Shown in pieces: positions 27,312 through 34,924 of a stretch of 64,000 bases of DNA. The first letter of the stretch is position 1. Each line of letters begins with the position of its first letter. The DNA lies in contig MEPP01000001.1 in the NCBI GenBank assembly GCA_001769855.1, positions 474,982-538,981 on the forward strand. The letters are read 5' to 3'. Origin of the DNA: Bdellovibrionales bacterium GWA2_49_15. GTDB lineage: Bacteria > Bdellovibrionota > Bacteriovoracia > Bacteriovoracales > Bacteriovoracaceae. Below the pieces are notes generated by a model. That model made no database searches, was not told the origin of the DNA, and worked only from the letters and a program-made list of their open reading frames with translations. The translations under genes and the position numbers were made by a program.

Positions 27312-29534
27312 ATGCGTTTTATCTGCATAATCCTAGTGAGTTTGACCTTATTTTCCACCTTGGGAGGTTGTGCCCGAAAGTCTACTCCGACAGGCAAATT
27401 GCGGATTAACTTGGGCGCAATCGGCGAGGCCGGGCCACCTATTACCGCCGCCTATATCTGGGGCTTCAACAAAACTTTTGGTTTAACTTTCGGGGCGCAT
27501 CTCTACGGAAATGGGCGCGAGCTTGAACTCCCCTTAAAACCAGGCGTGTGGAATTTCAAAGTTATGGCGTGGGATGGGGCCAATATGTTTGAGGGCATCA
27601 CTCGCTGTGGCGGAAGTCCCGATATCGCGTTTCAAAGTGGTGATGTAGATGTGCCGATTCACCTCAATCAAGATGGTTGCATCCATCCCTTCGTCGGGCC
27701 AGATGAGTTTCGGACAGGAAATGTGGTAAAGCCCTTTCGCTTTGTCAGCTGCCGCTCGCTCGGCGCGGTTGCATCTGATGGAACATACTCTTGCCCCAAT
27801 GCTTATCTGGGAGTCACGAAATCATTTCGCGTGATCTTACCTTCCTACTTCCCCCGCCCGGCCCATGAAGTTGGTCCGTTCGCACCAGAGTCGCTCAAGA
27901 GCGTCTGTTTTGACGTGACCCCTGCCAATACTAAAACGACGAACATGCATATTCCCGTGGGCAATGATTCGCCCGAATCACCGAGGGTGTACATTGAGGC
28001 CTTCGATCAGCTTGGTTGTGCCGGCGCACCCAAATTTACGCCCTTCCCCTTTGGCCTCAAGGCCGCGCAAGGGATTGAGGGGAAGATACTCCCAGGTCCA
28101 GGTCACTCCGTCTTATTTTTCAAACATGGAATTGCCGTGGGTGGAAAGGATTTCACGATGTTTGGCAATGGCTCAGATGGGAATGCCACGTGGAATGGCA
28201 ACATGACACAGGACGATTCTCTAGTGAAGGCCCGCGCGCGCAAAATAAGTAATCTCGTTCCCAATGTGGCCGCCGGCACCAGTGCTCTGACCGTTTCTCC
28301 AACTGGCGGAGCTGCTCCGTTTGCGATCCAAGATGAAATAATGTGGCATATCTCGATGGAAAGGCCGGCGTCGGGCTGCGGAGCCAACACCTTACAGGCA
28401 GGAGATTATGGTTTTGCCACGGTCACCGCAGTTAGTAGTGATATTATTACCGTGGACTACGTTTTTCCTCTCTTAAGTCTCGCCGGATTGCAAGCGGAAT
28501 TGCGCTTTACCAATGACCCATCGACAGGCGTCTGTGATCTTCAAATTATTCGCGTCCCCCATTTTGACAATGTGAATGTGATAGGTAGTTCGATTATCTC
28601 GGCACTGTCCTTTGGGTTGGGAAGTGGAACCGGAATCGGCGAAGGATATGGCGGTATTTTCCCCATCAGAATTAAAAATAAACTCACCATCAATAATGAC
28701 GTCACCCTCACTCTATCCGCCGACGGAAAAGGATATCCCTGGGGGCACGTGCCTGGCGGCGTTGCCGATTTTAGAAATTTTCAAGGGGTCGGTCCGGGAG
28801 GTTTCACGACGGGATATGGGGTCACTTTGAGTTGTGGGATAGGCGGTGGTGTGATCGGTTGCAACCTTCCTCTTGGCATGGGAGGCGGTGTCGGTACCGG
28901 GGCCGCGGGAATGGCCGGTGGCGGTGGGGGCGGCCATATGGGGAGTGGCGGTGATGGAAAGAACAATGGCGGCGGCGGTGGTATTATGGCAGGGAAAGGG
29001 GGCATGAGCATCTCACCCACTCTTGCAATCCACATGGGTGCTTCAGGCGGGCATGGCCGATCGGCAACTATCCTCGGAGCGAGCGATGGAGGTGCTGCGG
29101 GCGGAGGGATTATCGCCCTTTACGCCCGGGAGATTATCATTGGATCAGGCACAGCAAGTTTCACTGTGAGCGCACGAGGTATTTCGGGCGACTCAAGCTT
29201 AACCAATGGTGGCGGCGGTGGCGCTGGCGGAAGTGTTTTCGCTTTCACGCAATATCTCAACCGCCCTTTTGACATGAACGCGCAGGGCGGTTCGGGTCGA
29301 GGAGGGAGTGGAGGGGGAAGCGGCGCAGGCGGTGGTGGTGGAGGAGGCGGCCGAATTTTATTGAGGAGCTGTTATTGGGGAGGTTCCGCTCCGACATTTA
29401 ACACGCAAGGTGGGGCCGGTGGTCCCGATAGTCCTCCAACGGGATCGGGGTCCCCCGGCGGGCCTGGTTACGAAGGAGATGAGAATGGCACGCTGGCGAA
29501 TATTTTAAATCCCGCCTTCTCATTTTGTTTGTAG
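27312..29534 (+). CDS. Lipoprotein with shared N-domain and glycine-rich C-terminus, second copy
   Basis: 740 residues, lipobox LGGC. Residues 25-275 are the shared anchor domain, closest by eye to the copy at 24080-26359 (GKLRINLGAI, IWGFNKTFGLTFGAH, GVWNFKVMAWDGANMFEG). The C-terminal half also follows that paralogue (YGGIFPIRIKNKL, LSADGKGYP, GGGGGHMGSGG, GGGGAGGSVFAFTQ) and ends with long Gly/Ser runs. Unlike its paralogues it has its own 237-bp upstream region, whose last bases copy those before the FecR gene, so it can be expressed separately. Convergent with the DUF218 gene. Confidence 0.9.
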   Translation: MRFICIILVSLTLFSTLGGCARKSTPTGKLRINLGAIGEAGPPITAAYIWGFNKTFGLTFGAHLYGNGRELELPLKPGVWNFKVMAWDGANMFEGITRCGGSPDIAFQSGDVDVPIHLNQDGCIHPFVGPDEFRTGNVVKPFRFVSCRSLGAVASDGTYSCPNAYLGVTKSFRVILPSYFPRPAHEVGPFAPESLKSVCFDVTPANTKTTNMHIPVGNDSPESPRVYIEAFDQLGCAGAPKFTPFPFGLKAAQGIEGKILPGPGHSVLFFKHGIAVGGKDFTMFGNGSDGNATWNGNMTQDDSLVKARARKISNLVPNVAAGTSALTVSPTGGAAPFAIQDEIMWHISMERPASGCGANTLQAGDYGFATVTAVSSDIITVDYVFPLLSLAGLQAELRFTNDPSTGVCDLQIIRVPHFDNVNVIGSSIISALSFGLGSGTGIGEGYGGIFPIRIKNKLTINNDVTLTLSADGKGYPWGHVPGGVADFRNFQGVGPGGFTTGYGVTLSCGIGGGVIGCNLPLGMGGGVGTGAAGMAGGGGGGHMGSGGDGKNNGGGGGIMAGKGGMSISPTLAIHMGASGGHGRSATILGASDGGAAGGGIIALYAREIIIGSGTASFTVSARGISGDSSLTNGGGGGAGGSVFAFTQYLNRPFDMNAQGGSGRGGSGGGSGAGGGGGGGGRILLRSCYWGGSAPTFNTQGGAGGPDSPPTGSGSPGGPGYEGDENGTLANILNPAFSFCL

Positions 29535-29554
29535 CTCCAGAAAATTCCTTGTCC

Positions 29555-30349
29555 CTACATCTTCCCCGTAATTTTATACGCCACATTCCCAATCAGCTCA
29601 TGCAACGACTGGCGCAGCAGTTCGGCGTTGGACATCTTAAAAAAGAAAAACTGAAAGCTGGCCGGCACACTGTAGTAATAGGCGGGGAAAGGTTCTGCCG
29701 AAATCTGGAGCTTGCGATAAACGCCCATCACGCGGGGGAGATGAAGGGCCGAGGTTGAGACATAGGTGAGGGCCGGCTTGATTTCTTTCAGCACATCCTG
29801 AACCGCCATGGCCTCCTCGTGTGTGTTCACCGAGGGCCGGGTCACATGCATGCGCGAAGCTTCGAGGCCAAAGGCCTGGGCCAACTTTTCCATAGAGGGG
29901 CCTTCGTTCAAATAATCCTGCCCCGGCCCTTCGGGCTGACCGAAGGAAAAAATAAAGTGCACATTGGAGTGGGACTTGCCCCAGATAAACGGGGTGGCAA
30001 AACGCGGGAACTCGGAGAGAAAGCGAAAGCGCTCCGCAGTTGACCGGTACAAGGCGACACCGCCTGACAAAACCACCACGGCCACGGGGCGGTTGCCGGC
30101 CTCTGCGACGGAACTTTCAAATTGCGCCCGACTCAAAGAAGGCGAATCCTTTTCAATCTGATAAGTGAGCCACGGCCCCAAGGGGGAGTTCATCATGACC
30201 AGGCCCCAGATAGGCGCGCCACAAAGAACGAAACGTGGCCAACGTTTTTTTATATTCATGACGGCCAGGAAAGGAATCAGGCACGACACCATGAGAATAA
30301 AAAAAGGTGAAATAAGTAAATTAACAATTTTTGAAAAAAAGACAAACAT
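29555..30349 (-). CDS. DUF218 (YdcF/SanA/ElyC-like) membrane protein
   Basis: 264 residues. Two hydrophobic segments at the N-terminus (residues 5-30 and 40-55) anchor it in the inner membrane with the DUF218 domain outside. Domain marks: VAVVVLSGGV, PSVNTHEEAMAV and VSTSALHLPRVMGVY, the usual S-x-N-T-x-E and T-S-x-x-H-x-x-R blocks. E. coli relatives ElyC and SanA affect envelope and peptidoglycan maintenance; a comparable role is inferred. The C-terminus carries an odd Phe-rich run (FQFFFFKM). Confidence 0.85.
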   Translation of the reverse strand: MFVFFSKIVNLLISPFFILMVSCLIPFLAVMNIKKRWPRFVLCGAPIWGLVMMNSPLGPWLTYQIEKDSPSLSRAQFESSVAEAGNRPVAVVVLSGGVALYRSTAERFRFLSEFPRFATPFIWGKSHSNVHFIFSFGQPEGPGQDYLNEGPSMEKLAQAFGLEASRMHVTRPSVNTHEEAMAVQDVLKEIKPALTYVSTSALHLPRVMGVYRKLQISAEPFPAYYYSVPASFQFFFFKMSNAELLRQSLHELIGNVAYKITGKM

Positions 30350-30786
30350 GCGGTTTCAGTATTTCACACTGAAGCACTGCCGTAAAGTGCCAGGTCCTTT
30401 TCGTTAACCCATCTCTGAATTTTTGAAATATGAAACAACTGCCGCAGCGGTGGCCGAAATTTCACAAATGAATTTTTCTCCCTCTAATTTTAACTCTCAT
30501 TGTACAAAAATCAGTTTGCGATTAAATTGCATGCCATTCTCAGAGGGTGAGTTATGAGCAATGTGACAATCTCGAAAGTTGAAAAGATGATCTATGTGAT
30601 CCTCTGAGGAATATCGGATTTTGAAGTGCCAAATTGGTACTTCAAAATTAGGTAGTGGCGGAATCGAGAAGATAAGCTGGAGGAAGGTACGAGCAAGATG
30701 TTTAAAATAGTGTTTGAAAGATTAGACTCAATCGAAGATCAGATCACTCCCCGCTTACCGGGTAATCGCAGAAAAATTGGCATTGG
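30350..30786. other. 437-bp gap with a broken frame and a hairpin
   Basis: No intact gene. One forward frame from the ATG at 30554 to the TGA at 30803-30805 reads like protein but is interrupted by TGA at 30605 and TAG at 30653. The part before the first stop is 17 codons, and the last ATG (30698 region) leaves 35. A 12-bp hairpin with one G-T pair and an AAATT loop lies at 30619-30647. I read this as a gene relic. The left part (30350-30550) shows nothing I can name. Confidence 0.45.
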
Positions 30787-31935
30787 TTATGAGGGCAAAA
30801 CTTGATGTCGCAATCGGGCGGCGTAAAAACAATCCCAACCTCTGGGGCCGCTTAAAAAACTTTTCTCTTCTTCCAAACTCCAAGCAGGATTGCGCTCCAA
30901 AAAAGCTTTTACCTGAAGCTGATTTTCGGCACTGACAAAAGTACAGGTGGCGTACAGCAAGGCCCCGCCGGGGCGGACGGTACTTTTATAACTCTCCAGC
31001 AAATCTTTTTGCACTTGCACCAGATCACGAATGATGGCAGGGGTGCATTGCCATTTGCGCTCGGGGTGGCGGCGAATGACGCCCAAACCTGAACAGGGGA
31101 CGTCCAACAAAACGGCGTCGAAGATCAAATCTTTAATCGGGGCCGGTCGAGTGCGCACGATGGAAAAGCGGGCATCCCGACAGCGCGCCTCCAGCTGATA
31201 CAACTTAAGCTCGCTGATATCGGTGGCGGTAATTTGCCCTTGATTTTTCATAAGCTGGGCGAGGTGCAAAGTTTTTCCACCGTTGCCGGCGCAGGCATCC
31301 AGCACCCGATCATTGGCCTTGGCCTGTAACATGGGTGCGATTTGCTGAGACCCCAAATCCTGGACCTCAAATAATCCGGCGGGAAAGAGCTTCTCATTGG
31401 CGGCCTTCTTAAAGGCGGCGCGATCTAACACTTTTATGGCATCGCCCATCACCTCAACGGCGATCCCCTTATCTTGTAAAATGCGACCGATGGTCGAGGC
31501 CGAATTTTGCAGGGTATTGGCGCGCAGGAAAATGGGCGCCTCCTCATTCAAGGCCGTCAGAACCTCAGGGGAAGTTTCGCCCGCCATCCAATCGGGAAAA
31601 GATTCCTGATCGTTAAAGGCCAGCGCGGGACCTGCCACTTTCTCCAGATAGTCGTGTTCCTGGGCCCAGGCCGTCAGAACGGGAGTCACGTGCTCCTTGG
31701 TCCAAACGGTGTCGTCACTCCATGGATGTCCGCTCATGGCCAGGTACTTGCGCCAGTAGCGCACACAATCGAATACCATCTGCCCGATCAAGCGCCGATC
31801 TTTCGAACCCCATTTGGGATTCTTTTTATAGACCGATTTGAGAGTCTGATCGAGAGGTAGCCCTTGCAGCATAATCTGAGCGATAATGCCCACAGCACCA
31901 TCCCACATGGGCCGATGAATTTTTTTTTCTGTCAT
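30787..31935 (-). CDS. RsmB/NOP-family rRNA or tRNA cytosine-5 methyltransferase
   Basis: 382 residues, ATG at 31935 with AAGAAG SD. SAM-dependent methylation of cytosine C5 in RNA. The SAM pocket is DLGSQQIAP then VLDACAGNGGKTLHLA; the two catalytic cysteines lie in LLDVPCSGLG (motif IV) and LLYATCTF (motif VI), both intact. Residues 1-160 are an NusB-like helical part joined to a short RNA-binding segment, as in RsmB, although the target cannot be fixed from sequence. Followed upstream by a small exported protein gene on the same strand. Confidence 0.9.
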   Translation of the reverse strand: MTEKKIHRPMWDGAVGIIAQIMLQGLPLDQTLKSVYKKNPKWGSKDRRLIGQMVFDCVRYWRKYLAMSGHPWSDDTVWTKEHVTPVLTAWAQEHDYLEKVAGPALAFNDQESFPDWMAGETSPEVLTALNEEAPIFLRANTLQNSASTIGRILQDKGIAVEVMGDAIKVLDRAAFKKAANEKLFPAGLFEVQDLGSQQIAPMLQAKANDRVLDACAGNGGKTLHLAQLMKNQGQITATDISELKLYQLEARCRDARFSIVRTRPAPIKDLIFDAVLLDVPCSGLGVIRRHPERKWQCTPAIIRDLVQVQKDLLESYKSTVRPGGALLYATCTFVSAENQLQVKAFLERNPAWSLEEEKSFLSGPRGWDCFYAARLRHQVLPS

Positions 31936-31961
31936 GTTACTTCTTTAAAAAATTTCTTTTT

Positions 31962-32369
31962 CTAGTAGCAAGAAATCAGTTCGCCCATCTCGGTGTTGGG
32001 GGAATCGATCACCACTTGCTTTAAGTAAGCGCGAAATTCTTTTCCTTCACGCTTGAGCACGGCCATATCACCCGAGCCATCGTCACTGGTTATATACACG
32101 CAAATACCCACGATGCCTGCGCTATTTTTAATATTGGCCTTTACTTCTTTAGGCGCCTGCTTATAGGAAAAACAACTATCGGCCGGTAAAAGCGAATCGC
32201 CATCGCGCTGGATAAGACCAGTGACCGACGTTTTGCCGGCCTCAGAAGCGACCACAAAGGCCACATCTTTAACAGTCCCTGCCTTAGGTGAGCACATCAC
32301 GGTCTGGAGGCTCAGAGCATAAGCATTTGAAATTGTGAGAGCGGCAAGGAAACTTAATGTTTTCAACAT
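31962..32369 (-). CDS. Small exported protein, unknown
   Basis: 135 residues. ATG 32369 follows an AAAAGGGG SD and begins a signal peptide ending near NAYA. The mature part has four Cys (MCS, DSCFSY, GICVYI, ISCY), which could form two disulfides in the periplasm. No family recognised. The start region is divergent from the transglutaminase-like gene, and the following rRNA methyltransferase is 26 bp downstream. Confidence 0.75.
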   Translation of the reverse strand: MLKTLSFLAALTISNAYALSLQTVMCSPKAGTVKDVAFVVASEAGKTSVTGLIQRDGDSLLPADSCFSYKQAPKEVKANIKNSAGIVGICVYITSDDGSGDMAVLKREGKEFRAYLKQVVIDSPNTEMGELISCY

Positions 32370-32516
32370 AGTAAAACCCCTTTTGTGTTATCAACCCAGA
32401 GCTTGTCTCACAGAGCGCCGTTTTTGCCTGGCCAGTGTGTATTTTTTTTACCTTCCCCCTATTTTCGCAACGCAATCTGCCATAAGGTGCCGCGTCTCAT
32501 CATTTTGGAGGAACCT

Positions 32517-33155
32517 ATGACCCTAAAGCCGCTGGCCGTGCTCCTGCTGACTTTGACTTCCTTTAGCGCTCTGGCGGGCAATCTCGCCTACCGCGTGGAA
32601 CAGGCGCGCAAGCGGTGCATCGCTCCTCGCCAAAGTGGCCTGTCGGTAGAATTTAAAAATCCCCCGGCCGGCATGGTATCCCACTATCGCGCCAGTACCA
32701 CTCAGTGGGCCCTCTTCCCTATTTATCGCGGCATCTTCGATGAGTTCGGAAGCGTTTTACAAGGTTTGATCTCGGGCGGAGATGAGTTCGCGGTTCGTCC
32801 CAATCTGCATTCACTTGCTCGGGAGCTCAAGGCCAAAAAGCTGCGCGAAGGGCTCACCAATCCCCAGCTCATCTGCCTGGCAAGCTGTGTAACCAATAAC
32901 CTCATGGAGGGAGACGAGGACGTATTTCCCACCACCTCCATGGATATGTCGGTTGCCGATGGCAAGGGGTTTTGCCGCCACTTCATGCTGACCACCAAAT
33001 ATATGCTCGAGCGCATGGACATTAAAACCAACGCCGGTTTTAGCTGGGATCATACCTTCCTCTACTACAATCACGGTCAAAAGAAATATATCTTCGACCC
33101 AACCGTCAGTGACGGAATGTCGGATTGTCAGTTTTTTAGCACCGAAAATCTTTAG
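32517..33155 (+). CDS. Exported transglutaminase-like (Cys-His-Asp) protein
   Basis: 212 residues from the ATG at 32517, chosen for its GGAGGA SD and the signal peptide (MTLKPLAVLLLTLTSFSALA). The C-terminal half carries the order expected of a transglutaminase-like fold: GFCRHFML (Cys), WDHTFLYY (His) and YIFDPT (Asp). Family members cleave or link proteins or peptidoglycan peptides, or are inactive. A separate Cys pair (LICLASC) precedes the catalytic Cys. Assignment rests on motif order only. Confidence 0.7.
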   Translation: MTLKPLAVLLLTLTSFSALAGNLAYRVEQARKRCIAPRQSGLSVEFKNPPAGMVSHYRASTTQWALFPIYRGIFDEFGSVLQGLISGGDEFAVRPNLHSLARELKAKKLREGLTNPQLICLASCVTNNLMEGDEDVFPTTSMDMSVADGKGFCRHFMLTTKYMLERMDIKTNAGFSWDHTFLYYNHGQKKYIFDPTVSDGMSDCQFFSTENL

Positions 33156-33215
33156 TCATTTCCAACTCGCCCGTGCTTCTCATAGAATTGGTGGGTCCAA
33201 TTCGAGGGGCCGCTT

Positions 33216-33551
33216 ATGCTGCAAAAATTCCTGCTCATGGCAATCATTGTTTTTTTACAAAGCTGTGCTTCCTACCAGTATGCCCAGCAGATCAAGATGG
33301 TTTCCTTCGATAATAATTTCCTCCAAGGCACTTCAATGGGCCCCATTGAAGGACAAGATTGCTCCTGGGCCATTTTCGGCCTGCAGCTCGGCGAGCTGCC
33401 GACAGTGCAACGGGCCTTTCAGAGTACGCGAAATCGTGGCGACGGCAAACAACTTCGCTATCTCAACAATGTGAACAGTGTCATGGCCGGTTTCAATGCC
33501 GGGGTCCTGTCTAAGCAGTGCATTACTGTAATTGGGATAGGTTATCTATGA
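33216..33551 (+). CDS. Small lipoprotein
   Basis: 111 residues; signal peptide ends LQSC at Cys17. The mature part has PIEGQDCSWAIFGLQLGELPTVQRAF, resembling TRL-like small lipoproteins that start with a Cys-flanked Gly-rich segment. A second Cys near the end could pair with it. The TGA stop overlaps the ATG of the next lipoprotein gene in ATGA, so the two are translationally coupled. Confidence 0.75.
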   Translation: MLQKFLLMAIIVFLQSCASYQYAQQIKMVSFDNNFLQGTSMGPIEGQDCSWAIFGLQLGELPTVQRAFQSTRNRGDGKQLRYLNNVNSVMAGFNAGVLSKQCITVIGIGYL

Positions 33552-33874
33552 GACCAATTCACATTTTCGCCATGGCCGTTTTTTTTCTTTGCTTAACTAG
33601 CTGCGCCACTCGAATGCGCATCATGGATGCCGCTGCTGTTTCCATGACAGAATCTTCTCTGCACCAAGGTGAAAAACTGCAAGAGATCGGACCGGTGGAA
33701 GATAAATTTTGCCCAAGCGCAGCAAAAGATCAGGGGCCCCAGGGCCTCATGGATGAAGTCATTCGCAGTGCTCAAAATAAATCTGGTGCCGACTACATTA
33801 CCAATGCCGTTTTTTATTTGGAATTGAACGGCTGCGTCGTAGTGAATGGAACTGCGACCAGACGGGTTCGCTAG
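33548..33874 (+). CDS. Small lipoprotein, coupled to the preceding one
   Basis: 108 residues from the ATG at 33548, which shares ATGA with the upstream stop. Signal peptide ends LTSC at about Cys19. Shares layout with its neighbour: QEIGPVEDKFCPSAAKDQGPQGLMDEVIRSA then a late Cys (LNGCVVVNGTA), so the two look like diverged duplicates with a TRL-like plan. Function unknown. Confidence 0.75.
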   Translation: MRPIHIFAMAVFFLCLTSCATRMRIMDAAAVSMTESSLHQGEKLQEIGPVEDKFCPSAAKDQGPQGLMDEVIRSAQNKSGADYITNAVFYLELNGCVVVNGTATRRVR

Positions 33875-33975
33875 ACATTATCGCCTCCATGCGTCTGGGC
33901 CCTTGGCAAAGAGCAACATTTTTTTGTATACAATACCCAAAGGTTTTCTTTGGTTATTTTTCTTGGGGGTTACTT

Positions 33976-34290
33976 ATGAAATTTCTCGTTCTTATTGTGG
34001 GCCTACTTCTTAGCACCATGTTCACCATGACCCCTGTGCGTGCCCAAGATGATATGCAATACGAAGAAATGGACATGATGAATGTTGAAGGTGATCTTGA
34101 AATGCCGGCCGGCAACTCTTCCGAAAAGCAGTCAGAGCGTTTGAGAAAAATGCGAGTCGCCTTGGAAAAACGCAATGAGATTATGATTCGCCGAAAAATT
34201 GAGCAGCTTCGAGTGAAGCAAGAGATTCAGATGATGCGCCAAGTTCAGCGGGCCATGAATCAGACCATGAAAGAAATGGAAAAAATCTAA
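33976..34290 (+). CDS. Exported Met/Glu/Arg-rich helical protein
   Basis: 104 residues from the ATG at 33976. Signal peptide ends PVRA. The mature part is a short acidic, Met-rich stretch followed by a highly charged helix (LRKMRVALEKRNEIMIRRKIEQ...) that could be a coiled coil or bind RNA/DNA or metal after export. No family recognised. It converges with the next gene, leaving one base between the stops (TAA-G-CTA). Confidence 0.7.
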   Translation: MKFLVLIVGLLLSTMFTMTPVRAQDDMQYEEMDMMNVEGDLEMPAGNSSEKQSERLRKMRVALEKRNEIMIRRKIEQLRVKQEIQMMRQVQRAMNQTMKEMEKI

Positions 34291-34291
34291 G

Positions 34292-34924
34292 CTAAAGACA
34301 TTTCAAATTATAGGCCATCTCATCCATGATAGGTCGAATGGCTTCAGCACTATCCCGCGACACCGCCTTCAAATGAATGAGATTACTTTTTTTCCCGGAA
34401 CACATAATAAAATAAGAAAATTCCTGATAGTGCTTGCCGGATAAATTGTAGGCCACACCACCTTTGTGAATGGGATTGGCATAGTTATTCTTGCCAAAGC
34501 TATAGGGCTCAAATTGCGAAATGGTGGCCCCCATCTTACTTGCCCAACGGAGTCGGCCTTCCTTGTACTGGGGATAATCCCGCTCTCCGGCCACGGCCCC
34601 AAAATCTAAATTATTGATTCCCGTGACAGTGAGGGAAATTGAGGTGCGGTTTTTCACCTTGGGATGGGTGACAAAAAGATGGGTTAGACCAAAGGCCCCC
34701 TGCAAATATTCCCAATTCTTGGGCCTTTTGATTTCGACTGGCCCACGGGGATCTTTGAGTTGGACAATTTCCCATTCCGGCATGATGGCCAACATTCCCG
34801 GAACCACCGTTTTCCCATGCAAGGGGTAGGTCCCGAGTGCGATGCTCAGGTATAAGAAAAACCTCGCCTTCTCCTGCAGAAATTCCGAGAAGTTAGATTG
34901 CATGCGAGCGATAAAAATTTTCAT
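34292..34924 (-). CDS. Exported protein of unknown function
   Basis: About 210 residues. I choose the ATG at 34924 (GAGGAG ends 10 nt upstream); the ATG at 34903 would shorten the N-terminus. A hydrophobic stretch (FFLYLSIALGTYPL) near residues 18-31 acts as signal or anchor. The mature part has FVTHPKVKNRTSISLTV, DYPQYKEGRLRWASKMG and two late Cys, suggesting a small periplasmic lipocalin- or PsbP-like beta protein, without proof. Its first 23 bp overlap the divergent gene at 34902. Confidence 0.7.
   Translation of the reverse strand: MKIFIARMQSNFSEFLQEKARFFLYLSIALGTYPLHGKTVVPGMLAIMPEWEIVQLKDPRGPVEIKRPKNWEYLQGAFGLTHLFVTHPKVKNRTSISLTVTGINNLDFGAVAGERDYPQYKEGRLRWASKMGATISQFEPYSFGKNNYANPIHKGGVAYNLSGKHYQEFSYFIMCSGKKSNLIHLKAVSRDSAEAIRPIMDEMAYNLKCL

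Noticed and set aside
30605..30647. TGA followed by a hairpin, as a possible selenocysteine (SECIS) site
   Set aside because: The loop AAATT lacks the usual conserved bases, a TAG follows in the same frame, and no selenocysteine family is recognisable.
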